Source: Mangrovihabitans endophyticus
GTDB lineage: Bacteria; Actinomycetota; Actinomycetes; Mycobacteriales; Micromonosporaceae
Reading direction: 5' to 3'
Assembly: GCF_014646155.1 (NCBI RefSeq)
Contig: NZ_BMMX01000008.1
Coordinates: 62,001-126,000, forward strand
Length of the DNA stretch: 64,000 nt
The notes beneath the pieces were generated by a model. The model was not told the DNA's origin. It searched no databases and saw only the letters and a program-made list of their open reading frames with translations. Of this stretch, positions 51,767-59,215 are shown one piece after another (the first letter of the stretch is position 1; every line of letters starts with the position of its first letter). Both the position numbers and the translations under genes were made by a program.

Positions 51767-52138
51767 TCAGGGAGCGCGGAAGTATCGCGGGGTCGAAATG
51801 TCGGGATGCGTCGGTGTCGGCACCTCGGCGTCCTCGTCGGCGCTCGGGGTGCCGCCGAGTTCCGCGATCCGGCGTTGCGCCGTGGCGAGCCGGTCCTCAA
51901 GGGTGACGATCCGGCAGGCGGCGGCCAGTGGCAAACCCTCGTCGAGAAGCTGCCGGACGCGGCCGGCGAGTTGGAGTTGGTGTCGCGAATAGCGCCGGTG
52001 CCCACCGAGCGACCGCTGCGGCCGGATCAGGCCGGCCGCGCCGAGACTGCGGAGGAAGGCTTGGGTCACCCCGATCATGTCGGCGGCGCGGCCCATCGAG
52101 TACGCCGGAAAATCGGCATCGTCGAACGTGGTGTTCAT
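51767..52138 (-). CDS. MerR family transcriptional regulator
   Basis: 123 residues. MerR HTH with AYSMGRAADMIGVTQAFLRSLGAAGLIRPQRSLGGHRRYSRHQLQ (~13-56), then a helix (LDEGLPLAAACRIVTLEDRLATAQRRIAEL) and a short Pro/Thr-rich tail; no effector domain, so possibly constitutive or partner-dependent. The RSLGGHRRYS form is that of the many actinomycete MerR regulators of the BldC/heat-shock kind. ATG 52138 with AGAAGGG upstream. Confidence 0.88.
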   Translation of the reverse strand: MNTTFDDADFPAYSMGRAADMIGVTQAFLRSLGAAGLIRPQRSLGGHRRYSRHQLQLAGRVRQLLDEGLPLAAACRIVTLEDRLATAQRRIAELGGTPSADEDAEVPTPTHPDISTPRYFRAP

Positions 52139-52214
52139 CAACCCTTCTCATTGTGTGGCGTGCAGTGGTGTTTCCTGCCTGTTCAGCGTGTGGCAGGGGT
52201 GCTTCCCGGCACGC

Positions 52215-52247
52215 CCGAGGGCCCCGGTGGGTCACCGGGGCCCTCGG
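52215..52247 (+). terminator. orphan terminator-like hairpin
   Basis: Perfect 15-bp stem, CCGAGGGCCCCGGTG (52215-52229) / 52233-52247, three-base loop, then TGTTCAGTTCTTG on the plus strand. The only annotated gene beside it (merR) starts here and runs the other way, so on the plus strand it would end an unknown transcript; on the minus strand it would insulate merR. Confidence 0.65.
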
Positions 52248-52577
52248 TGTTCAGTTCTTGAGATGCCGGTTCTCGGCCGGCGCAAAGGGCCATCCGCCTG
52301 CGTGCCGCTAGCGGTCGGCCTCGCAAAGATCGGCAGCGATCACCTCTTGTCGGGTCGGGGACGGTGCGATAACGCATCGTTGCGGGATCTCGTCCTCCTT
52401 ACGCCAACTCAGGTTCCTTGCCACTAACTCGGGTTCCTTGCCACTTGCACGTCGGCTGTGCTTGCCGACACCATGGATGCTATTCCGGCCGCGACAGTAT
52501 TTCTAGACTCGACGCTGTAGATTTTCCCCCTCACCCCATCGGGCGTCCCGGCCCCGCGGGCGGGCCCCAGGATGCAG

Positions 52578-52668
52578 CGATCTTGAACTCCGTGGGCCGT
52601 GGAGGCGAACAAAAGCCGCATCTCTGCCCCGCCAAGTCCAAGATCGATAAGCATCTTGTGCGGCGGGG
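52578..52668. repeat. second copy of the AAGTCCAAGATCG repeat family
   Basis: AAGTCCAAGATCG (52634-52646) is identical to 6608-6620; its diverged reverse complement lies at 52578-52590. The right part forms a hairpin: CCCCGCC (52627-52633) / GGCGGGG (52662-52668) and, inside it, CAAGAT / ATCTTG. Confidence 0.65.
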
Positions 52669-52885
52669 CGTCGCGGAGGGCTGTTATGCGGGCTACGGCC
52701 AGACCGCGCCATCGGGTGGTCGGGCGGGCGACGTCGGGTGGTCGGGCGGGCGAATGCGGCACTCGGAAGGGTGTGGAGAGTGCCGGAAGAAACGACGGAA
52801 GAGGGCGACGGCGCGGGAGCGGGCGTGGCGACGGCTATGCCGTGCGTGTGAGAGAGGTGACCGCGCTCCCGCGCCGCCGCGGGAC

Positions 52886-53019
52886 GGAGACCGGTTTCCC
52901 GGTCTCCCGGTAGGTGTCCGCGAAGCCTGCCGAGGGCTCCGCGCGCCGTGGCATCAGAGCGCCGGAAGGCGGCAGAACACCGGCAGGGTCACGCGCAACG
53001 GCACGCGGGTGGTCCCGCG
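52886..53019 (+). other. cluster of short hairpins, possible structured leader
   Basis: Four stems in 134 bases: GGAGACCGG/CCGGTCTCC (52886-52907, loop TTTC), CGGTAGG/CCTGCCG (52908-52932, one G-U pair), CGCC-GGAA-GGCG (52960-52971) and CGCGGG-TGGT-CCCGCG (53004-53019). They lie about 140 bases before the permease gene. No known riboswitch family was matched. Confidence 0.4.
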
Positions 53020-53097
53020 CCCGGCGTATCGGTGCCCTGTCATGCCACGAGTGTGCCCACCCGGAGCGAACTGCGGCAACGCAATTAACGCACCTCA

Positions 53098-53125
53098 TTG
53101 ACGCCCGTAACACGGGCGGTAGATG
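53098..53125 (+). promoter_or_regulatory. promoter and inverted repeat of the amine-utilisation operon
   Basis: TTGACG (53098-53103), 16 bases, TAGATG (53120-53125). The spacer holds the perfect inverted repeat CGCCCGT-AAC-ACGGGCG (53102-53118), a likely operator. The word CCGTAAC in it recurs upstream of the first puuD-like gene at 58449. Confidence 0.55.
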
Positions 53126-53156
53126 ATCTCCACACGCCCACGGCGAGGGGAGACAC

Positions 53157-54689
53157 ATGAGCGCCCATCCCGTCCCCAACACCGATGAAGAACGCCTGGC
53201 CCAACTCGGGTATCAGCAAGAGTTGCACCGCCGGTTGTCCGGCTTCTCGAACTTTGCCGTTTCGTTCTCGATCATTTCCATTTTGGCCGGAGCCATCACG
53301 TCGTACGGCATCGCGATGGCGGCGGGTGGTCCGCTGGCCATCACGCTCGGCTGGCTGTTCGTCGGCGGCATGGTCACGTTTGTGGCGCTGGCGATGGCCG
53401 AGGTGTGCTCGGCGTACCCGACGGCCGGTGCGCTGTACTGGTGGGCCGCCGCGCTGGCCAAGCGCAACAAGGCAGCCTGGGCGTGGTTCGTCGGGTGGTT
53501 CAACTTCCTGGGCGAGGTGGCGGTCACCGCGGCGATCGACTTCGGCGCCGCCATCACCACGTCGGCGTTCCTCAGCCTGACCTTCGACATGGAGGTGACC
53601 GCCGGGCGTACGTTCCTGATCTTCCTGATCATCATCGTGGCGCACGGCCTGCTGAACACCTTCGGCGTCAGCCTGGTCCGGCTGCTGTCCGACGTCAGCG
53701 CGTGGTGGCATCTGATCGGCGTGGCGGTCATCGTGGCGGTGCTGGCGATCGTGCCGGATCAGCACAAGCCGATCTCCGAGGTGTTCACCCAGGTGGAGAA
53801 CGCGACAGGCTTCGGGTTCGCCGGCGCTTCGGTGTACGCGGTTCTCATCGGCCTGTTGATGGCTCAGTACACCTATACCGGGTACGACGCGTCGGCGCAC
53901 GTGGCGGAGGAGACGCACGACGCGGCCCGCGCCGCCCCGCGCGGCATCGTGATGTCCGTGGTCGTCTCGATCGCCGCCGGCTTCGTGCTGCTGGTGGCCA
54001 TCACCTGGTCGATCCAGGATTATGCGGCCGAACGGGACACCGACCTCGGTCTGCCCCCGGCGCAGATCTTCATCGACGCGGTGGGCCACAACCTCGGCAC
54101 GTTCCTGCTGTTCATCTGCGTGGTCGCGCAGTTCTTCTGCGGCATGGCCTCGGTCACCGCCAACTCGCGGATGGCGTACGCGTTCGCTCGCGACGGCGCG
54201 CTGCCCGGCTCCCGGTGGTGGAAGCAGGTGAATCCGCGTACCGGAACGCCGACCAACTCGATCTGGCTGTGCGTCACGATCTCCACCCTGTTGGTGCTGC
54301 CGTCGCTGTGGAACACCACCGCTTACCTCGCCGCCACCTCGATCGCGGTGATCGGCCTCTACATCGCGTACGTGGGACCGGTGCTGCTGCGCCGGCTGAG
54401 CCCGGATTTCCAGCCGGGACCGTGGAACCTGGGCCGGTGGAGCGCGCCGATCGGGTGGATCGCGATCGTCTGGGTGGTCGTCATCTGCGTGCTGTTCGTG
54501 CTGCCCACGTCGAGTCCGGTCACGGCGGAGACCTTCAACTACACGATCGTGGCGGTGGCCGTGGTGGTGGGCGCGGCCACGATCTGGTGGTTCGCCGGTG
54601 CCCGCAGGTGGTTCACCGGTCCGAGGCAGAACCTGCTGGAGAGGGCGGCGCACGGGGAGCAGACCATGCCGACCATGCCGACGGACTGA
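53157..54689 (+). CDS. APC-family amino acid/polyamine permease
   Basis: 510-residue permease with about 12 helices of the AAT/GABA-permease kind: YQQELHRRLSGFSNFAVSFSIISILAGAITSYG (~19-51), AGALYWWAAALAKRNKAAWAWFVGWFNFLGEV, YTYTGYDASAHVAEETHDAARAAPRGI (cytoplasmic signature around helix 6), and SRMAYAFARDGALPGSRWWKQVNPRTGTP. ATG with GAGGGGAG seven bases upstream. First gene of the operon with the glutamine-synthetase-like ligase 12 bases downstream, so uptake of the amine or amino acid that is then gamma-glutamylated is inferred. Confidence 0.9.
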   Translation: MSAHPVPNTDEERLAQLGYQQELHRRLSGFSNFAVSFSIISILAGAITSYGIAMAAGGPLAITLGWLFVGGMVTFVALAMAEVCSAYPTAGALYWWAAALAKRNKAAWAWFVGWFNFLGEVAVTAAIDFGAAITTSAFLSLTFDMEVTAGRTFLIFLIIIVAHGLLNTFGVSLVRLLSDVSAWWHLIGVAVIVAVLAIVPDQHKPISEVFTQVENATGFGFAGASVYAVLIGLLMAQYTYTGYDASAHVAEETHDAARAAPRGIVMSVVVSIAAGFVLLVAITWSIQDYAAERDTDLGLPPAQIFIDAVGHNLGTFLLFICVVAQFFCGMASVTANSRMAYAFARDGALPGSRWWKQVNPRTGTPTNSIWLCVTISTLLVLPSLWNTTAYLAATSIAVIGLYIAYVGPVLLRRLSPDFQPGPWNLGRWSAPIGWIAIVWVVVICVLFVLPTSSPVTAETFNYTIVAVAVVVGAATIWWFAGARRWFTGPRQNLLERAAHGEQTMPTMPTD

Positions 54690-54701
54690 TAGGACTTCTG
54701 C

Positions 54702-56048
54702 ATGGATCTCGAAGATCTCGACGTCGCGGTGGACAACGGCAGCGTCGACACGGTGTTGCTGGCCCTGACCGACATGCAGGGGCGCCTGCAGGGCAAGCGC
54801 CTGCACGGCCGGTACTTCGTGGACGAGGTGGTGCGCGGCGGCAGCGAGGGGTGTAACTACCTGCTCGCGGTCGACGTGGACATGAACACCGTGGACGGGT
54901 ACGCGATGTCGTCCTGGGACTCCGGCTACGGCGACTTCGTGATGCGGCCGGATTTCGGCACGTTGCGCCGGGTGCCGTGGCAGCCGGGCACCGCCATGGT
55001 GCTGGCCGATCTGGAGACCACCGGCGGCGATCCGGTGTATGCCTCACCCCGGCAGATCCTGCGCCGCCAACTGGACCGGCTGGCGGCGCACGGCCTGACC
55101 GCGTACGCGGGGACCGAGTTGGAGTTCGTCCTGTACCGCGACACGTACGAGCAGGCCTGGTCGAAGAACTACCGGGACCTTGTCCCGGCGAACCAGTACA
55201 ACGTCGACTATTCGCTGTTGGGCACCGCCCGGGTGGAACCGTTGCTGCGCCGCATCCGCAACGAGATGTACGGCGCGGGTCTGGTCCCGGAGAGCGCGAA
55301 GGGTGAATGCAACTTCGGCCAGCACGAGATCGCCTTCCGCTACACCGACGCGCTCACCTGTGCGGATCACCACGTGATCTACAAGAACGGGGCGAAGGAG
55401 ATCGCCGCGCAGGAGGGCATGGCGCTCACCTTCATGGCCAAGCCGAACGACCGCGAGGGCAACTCCTGCCACATCCACTTCTCGCTGCGCGGCGAGGACG
55501 GCCGGTCGGCGATGCTCGGCGACGGCCCGGCGCACCTGAGCGCCATCGGGCAGCGGGTGCTGGCCGGGCTGCTCGCCACCATGCGCGACTTCGGCCTGCT
55601 GTTCGCGCCGAACATCAACTCCTACAAGCGCTACCAGCCGGGCTCGTTCGCGCCGACCGCGTTGCGCTGGGGCGTGGACAACCGCACCTGTGCGCTGCGT
55701 ATCGCCGGTCACGGGGAGGGCATGCGGGTGGAGAACCGGGTGCCGGGCGGCGACGTGAACCCGTACCTGGCGATCGCCGCGCTGGTGGCGGGCGCCCTGC
55801 ACGGCATCGAGAACGAGCTCGCCTTGGAGGACGAGCACCCCGGCAACGCCTACCTGGACGAGGGTGCGCCGCGCGTACCGGCAACCCTGCGTGAGGCGGC
55901 GGGGCTGTGGGAACGCAGCGGGCCCGCCGCGGAGGCGTTCGGCGCCGACGTGGTGGCGCACTACGCGAACATGGCCAAGGTCGAGCTCGCCGCCTTCGAC
56001 GCCGCGGTCACCGACTGGGAACTGCGGCGTGGCTTCGAGCGTCTATGA
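54702..56048 (+). CDS. glutamine-synthetase-like gamma-glutamyl-amine ligase (PuuA/GlnA3 type)
   Basis: 448 residues, glutamine synthetase fold. Metal and ATP-binding motifs are present: TELEFVLYRD (~139-148), KGECNFGQHEIAFRYTDAL, HIHFSLRGEDG, NSYKRYQPGSFAPTALRWGVDNRTCALRI and the adenylate-loop equivalent ENRVPGGDVNPYLAIAALVAG. True GlnA has NPYLAFAA and a Tyr adenylation site, which is missing here. Family members gamma-glutamylate putrescine, spermidine, ethanolamine or related amines. With the permease, aldehyde dehydrogenase and PuuD-type hydrolases the polyamine reading is strongest. Confidence 0.88.
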   Translation: MDLEDLDVAVDNGSVDTVLLALTDMQGRLQGKRLHGRYFVDEVVRGGSEGCNYLLAVDVDMNTVDGYAMSSWDSGYGDFVMRPDFGTLRRVPWQPGTAMVLADLETTGGDPVYASPRQILRRQLDRLAAHGLTAYAGTELEFVLYRDTYEQAWSKNYRDLVPANQYNVDYSLLGTARVEPLLRRIRNEMYGAGLVPESAKGECNFGQHEIAFRYTDALTCADHHVIYKNGAKEIAAQEGMALTFMAKPNDREGNSCHIHFSLRGEDGRSAMLGDGPAHLSAIGQRVLAGLLATMRDFGLLFAPNINSYKRYQPGSFAPTALRWGVDNRTCALRIAGHGEGMRVENRVPGGDVNPYLAIAALVAGALHGIENELALEDEHPGNAYLDEGAPRVPATLREAAGLWERSGPAAEAFGADVVAHYANMAKVELAAFDAAVTDWELRRGFERL

Positions 56049-56093
56049 CCGGCGGTCCGGGTGCGCGTGTGAGGATCGGCCCGGGAGGTACGC

Positions 56094-57452
56094 GTGACGA
56101 CTGACGTGATCGACCCGGCCACCGGCGAGCGGTTCACCACGGTGCCGGACAACGGCGAGGCGGAGACGGACGCGGCGATCGAGCGCGCTGACCGGGCGTT
56201 CGAGTCCTGGCGCGCGGTCGCGCCGGGGGACCGGGCACGCCTGCTGCGCCGCTTCGCCACGCTGGTGGACGAGCACCTCGACGAGCTCGCCGGCCTGGAG
56301 GTGCGCAACGCCGGCCACACCGTGGGCAACGCCCGCTGGGAGGCGGGCAACGTCCGGGACGTGCTGCATTATTACGCCGGAGCGCCGGAACGCCTGTCCG
56401 GGCGGCAGATCCCGGTGCCCGGCGGCCTGGATGTGACGTTCCACGAGCCGCTGGGCGTGGTCGGCGTCATCGTGCCGTGGAACTTTCCGATGCCGATCGC
56501 GGCCTGGGGGTTCGCCCCGGCGCTGGCCGCGGGCAACACGGTGGTGCTCAAGCCGGCCGAGCTCACCCCGCTGACCGCGATCCGGCTGGGTGAGCTGGCG
56601 CGGGAGGCGGGCCTGCCGGAGGACGTGTTCATCGTGGTGCCCGGCCGTGGGGACGTGGTGGGCCGCCGGTTCGTCACTCATCCGCGGGTGCGCAAGGTCT
56701 GCTTCACCGGATCCACCGGCGTCGGCAAGGCGATCATGGCGGGCTGCGCCGAGCAGGTGAAGCGGGTGACGCTGGAGCTCGGCGGCAAGAGCGCCAACAT
56801 CGTCTTCGCCGACGCCGACCTGGAACGTGCCGCCGCGTCCGCGCCGGCGAGTGTCTTCGACAACGCCGGCCAGGACTGCTGCGCGCGTTCCCGGTTGCTC
56901 GTCCAGGACTCCGTGTACGAGAAGTTCCTCGGTCTGCTGGAACCGGCGGTGCGGGCGTTCCGGGTCACCGACCCGTCCACGCCGCAGGCGCAGATGGGTC
57001 CGCTGATCTCCGAGGGGCATCGCCGCCGGGTGGCCGGGTACGTCCGGGACGCCGAGGTGGCCTTCGCCGGCAGCGCTCCGGCCGGCGAAGGCTGGTGGTT
57101 CCCGCCGACGGTGCTGCTGGCCCGGTCCACGGCCGACCCGCACTGGCGCGAGGAGGTGTTCGGCCCGGTGGTGTCGGTCCTGCCGTTCCGCGACGAGCAG
57201 GAGGCGATCCGGCTGGCCAACGACACCGAGTACGGCCTGTCCGGATCGCTGTGGACCCGTGATCTGGGCCGGGCGCTGCGGGTGTCCCGGGCGGTGCAGA
57301 CCGGCACGCTGAGCGTCAACTCGCATTCCTCGGTGCGCTACTGGACGCCGTTCGGCGGGATGAAGCAGTCCGGGCTGGGCCGGGAGCTGGGGCCGGACGC
57401 GCTGCTGTCGTTCACCGATGTCAAGAACGTCTTCATCGCGAGTGACGACTGA
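56094..57452 (+). CDS. NAD(P)-dependent aldehyde dehydrogenase
   Basis: 452-residue ALDH. Cofactor motifs VPWNFPMPIAAWGFAPALAAGN and FTGSTGVGKAIM; catalytic Glu228 in VTLELGGKSA and Cys262 in NAGQDCCARSR. In the Puu pathway the equivalent enzyme (PuuC) oxidises gamma-glutamyl-gamma-aminobutyraldehyde. 45 bases after the ligase gene. Slightly short compared with the usual 480-500, from a trimmed N-terminus. Confidence 0.92.
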   Translation: MTTDVIDPATGERFTTVPDNGEAETDAAIERADRAFESWRAVAPGDRARLLRRFATLVDEHLDELAGLEVRNAGHTVGNARWEAGNVRDVLHYYAGAPERLSGRQIPVPGGLDVTFHEPLGVVGVIVPWNFPMPIAAWGFAPALAAGNTVVLKPAELTPLTAIRLGELAREAGLPEDVFIVVPGRGDVVGRRFVTHPRVRKVCFTGSTGVGKAIMAGCAEQVKRVTLELGGKSANIVFADADLERAAASAPASVFDNAGQDCCARSRLLVQDSVYEKFLGLLEPAVRAFRVTDPSTPQAQMGPLISEGHRRRVAGYVRDAEVAFAGSAPAGEGWWFPPTVLLARSTADPHWREEVFGPVVSVLPFRDEQEAIRLANDTEYGLSGSLWTRDLGRALRVSRAVQTGTLSVNSHSSVRYWTPFGGMKQSGLGRELGPDALLSFTDVKNVFIASDD

Positions 57453-57463
57453 ACGGCACCCGC

Positions 57464-57503
57464 GAGGCGACGGGGCACAGAGAGAGGCGACGGGGCACAG
57501 AGA
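57464..57503 (+). repeat. perfect 20-base tandem duplication
   Basis: GAGGCGACGGGGCACAGAGA occurs twice in direct succession immediately before the ribosome site of the SDR gene, so this leader was duplicated recently. Confidence 0.9.
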
Positions 57504-57512
57504 GGGAACCAC

Positions 57513-58277
57513 GTGGAACGTTTGCAGGACCGGGTCGCCGTGATCACCGGCGCGGGCAGCGGCATCGGCTTGGCGACCGCGCGGCGGTTCGCCGCCGAGG
57601 GTGCGCGGGTGGTGTGCGTGGACGTCTCGGCGGAGGCGGGCGAGGCGGTGGCGCAGGAGGTGAACGGCGAGTTCGTGGCCTGTGACGTCGCCGACGAGCA
57701 GGCGGTGCGCGAGCTGTTCGACGGTGTGGTCCGGCGGCACGGCCGGGTGGACATCGCCTTCAACAACGCCGGGATCTCCCCGCCGGACGATGACTCGATC
57801 CTGGTCACCGGGCTGGACGCGTGGGAACGGGTGCTGCGGGTCAACACCACCTCGGTCTTCTTCTGCTGCAAGTACGCGATCCCGCACATGCAGCGTCAGG
57901 GCAAGGGTTCGATCATCAACACGGCGTCGTTCGTGGCGCTGCTCGGCGCGGCCACCTCGCAGATCGCGTACACCGCCAGCAAGGGCGGCGTGCTGGCGAT
58001 GACCCGCGAGCTGGGGGTGCAGTTCGCCCGCGAGGGCATCCGGATCAACGCGCTGTGCCCCGGCCCGGTGGCCACGCCGCTGCTGATGGACCTGTTCGCG
58101 AAGGACCCGGAGCGGGCCGCGCGCCGGCTGGTGCACGTGCCGATGGGCCGGTTCGCCGAGCCCGCCGAGATCGCCGCCGCGGTGGCCTTTCTGGCCAGCG
58201 ACGACGCCTCCTTCATGACGGCTTCGCAGTTCGTCGTGGACGGCGGCATCACCGGGGCCTACGTCACACCGCTGTGA
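57513..58277 (+). CDS. short-chain dehydrogenase/reductase
   Basis: Classical SDR of 254 residues: TGAGSGIG (12-19), DV at ~59, NNAG, Asn111, catalytic Ser139, Tyr153 and Lys157 (YTASK), FVVDGGITGAY end. GTG after AGAGGG. An oxidoreductase in this position could handle an alcohol or amino-alcohol intermediate; it fills the place where a PuuB-type amine oxidase would be expected, but no fold relationship supports that it replaces it. Confidence 0.9.
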   Translation: MERLQDRVAVITGAGSGIGLATARRFAAEGARVVCVDVSAEAGEAVAQEVNGEFVACDVADEQAVRELFDGVVRRHGRVDIAFNNAGISPPDDDSILVTGLDAWERVLRVNTTSVFFCCKYAIPHMQRQGKGSIINTASFVALLGAATSQIAYTASKGGVLAMTRELGVQFAREGIRINALCPGPVATPLLMDLFAKDPERAARRLVHVPMGRFAEPAEIAAAVAFLASDDASFMTASQFVVDGGITGAYVTPL

Positions 58278-58399
58278 TGCGTTTAACGCTCGCGTCGGCC
58301 GGGAATCGATCTCCCACGTGCCGGCCCACCTGAGCCGGGCGAAGGGGTCGAATCCCCGCCCGCGTGGCCACGACCCCATGCGGGTGGGCGGGGACCCGG

Positions 58400-58434
58400 G
58401 CGCGGCGCCCCCCCGTCATCGGGGGGCGCCGCGC
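58400..58434 (+). terminator. hairpin after the permease-SDR operon
   Basis: 14-bp perfect stem (58400-58413 / 58421-58434, GCGCGGCGCCCCCC with its complement) and seven-base loop. No T run follows. Ends the 53157-58277 operon. Confidence 0.7.
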
Positions 58435-58448
58435 GCCTGTGTCCCGAT

Positions 58449-58471
58449 CCGTAACGCAAGGTGGTTACGGT
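58449..58471 (+). promoter_or_regulatory. operator-like inverted repeat over a -10 box
   Basis: CCGTAAC (58449-58455) and GTTACGG (58464-58470) are perfect arms around eight bases; the right arm overlaps TACGGT (58466-58471), which ends six bases before ATG 58478. So the first puuD-like gene is probably leaderless and repressed through this site. Confidence 0.55.
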
Positions 58472-58477
58472 GGAATG

Positions 58478-59164
58478 ATGCGTCCGCTCATCGGTATCAC
58501 CACCTATGTGGAGCCGGCCTCCTGGGGTGTCTGGCACCGGCTGCCGACCACGCTCGTGCCGCATGCGTACGTCGAGGCCGTGACGCTGGCCGGTGGGCGA
58601 GCGGTGCTGCTGCCTCCGGACGACGCGGACACCGACGTGCTGCGGCGGATGGACGGGCTGGTGCTGGGCGGCGGCGCGGACGTCGACCCGGCGCGGTACG
58701 GCGCGTCGCCGCAGCCGCTGACCGACACCCGTCCGCAGCGGGACGCCGCCGAGTTGCCGCTGGCCCGCGCCGCGCTCGCGACGGATCTTCCGGTGCTCGG
58801 CGTGTGCCGCGGGATGCAGGTGCTGGCGGTGGCCGCGGGTGGCCGGCTGGAGCAACATCTGCCGGACGTGGTGGGCCACGACAAGCATCGGCCCGCGCCC
58901 GGCGTTTACGGCAGCCAGCAGGCGGTATTCGAATCAGGTAGCCGGATCGCCGAGTTGATGGGCGCCGACCGCGAGATCAACTGCTATCACCACCAGGGCG
59001 TGGCGGACGCCGGCGCGCTCAGCGTCACCGGATGGGCGGCCGATGGTGTGGTCGAGGCGCTGGAGGATCCGGGCCGCCCGTTTGTGCTCGGCGTGCAGTG
59101 GCACCCCGAAGTGTCCCGCGATCGGCGGCTCTTCGGCGCCCTGGTGAGCGCGGCGAGCGCCTGA
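58478..59164 (+). CDS. gamma-glutamyl-amine hydrolase, class I GATase (PuuD-like), copy 1
   Basis: 228 residues. Peptidase C26 / PuuD family: RPLIGITTYVEPASWG start, GLVLGGGADVDPARYGA, nucleophile Cys110 in LGVCRGMQVLAVAAGG, INCYHHQGVADAG, and the catalytic His-Glu in LGVQWHPEVSRD. Hydrolyses gamma-glutamyl-amine or gamma-glutamyl-GABA conjugates. ATG 58478 is chosen over ATG 58475 from the -10 spacing. Followed after 51 bases by a paralogue. Confidence 0.92.
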   Translation: MRPLIGITTYVEPASWGVWHRLPTTLVPHAYVEAVTLAGGRAVLLPPDDADTDVLRRMDGLVLGGGADVDPARYGASPQPLTDTRPQRDAAELPLARAALATDLPVLGVCRGMQVLAVAAGGRLEQHLPDVVGHDKHRPAPGVYGSQQAVFESGSRIAELMGADREINCYHHQGVADAGALSVTGWAADGVVEALEDPGRPFVLGVQWHPEVSRDRRLFGALVSAASA

Positions 59165-59215
59165 GGCGTTGCACCGGCGAGACGAGACGACAAGCGACGA
59201 GGAGGACCGCGGCAC

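Larger units (their letters stand above)
52139..53156. other. 1-kb non-coding region, repeats and hairpins
   Basis: No reading frame here has credible codon use or a conserved look. It holds: an orphan terminator-like hairpin (52215-52247), a 20-base direct duplication (52406-52445), a second copy of the AAGTCCAAGATCG inverted-repeat family (52578-52668), a 20-base unit repeated at 52712-52731 and 52734-52753, a set of short hairpins (52886-53019) and the promoter of the permease gene. Confidence 0.7.

Noticed and set aside
50305-52005. Kinase start upstream of 51624
   Set aside because: The extra 127 codons run through the 15-base repeats and antisense to merR, with atypical composition; ATG 51624 has a good ribosome site.
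52886-53019. Cobalamin, TPP, SAM or ydaO riboswitch before the permease gene
   Set aside because: The conserved cores of these families were looked for and not found; the downstream promoter at 53098 would also place the stems outside the main transcript.
53105-53125. GlnR box (GTnAC-N6-GAAAC) in the amine-operon promoter
   Set aside because: GTAAC is present but the second half is GGTAG, too far from consensus.
58300-58375. tRNA-like sequence (GGGGTCGAATCCCC, and GGGAATCGATCTCCC nearby)
   Set aside because: The T-arm lacks one loop base and no matching acceptor stem, D-arm or anticodon arm can be built; taken as chance or a very decayed fragment.
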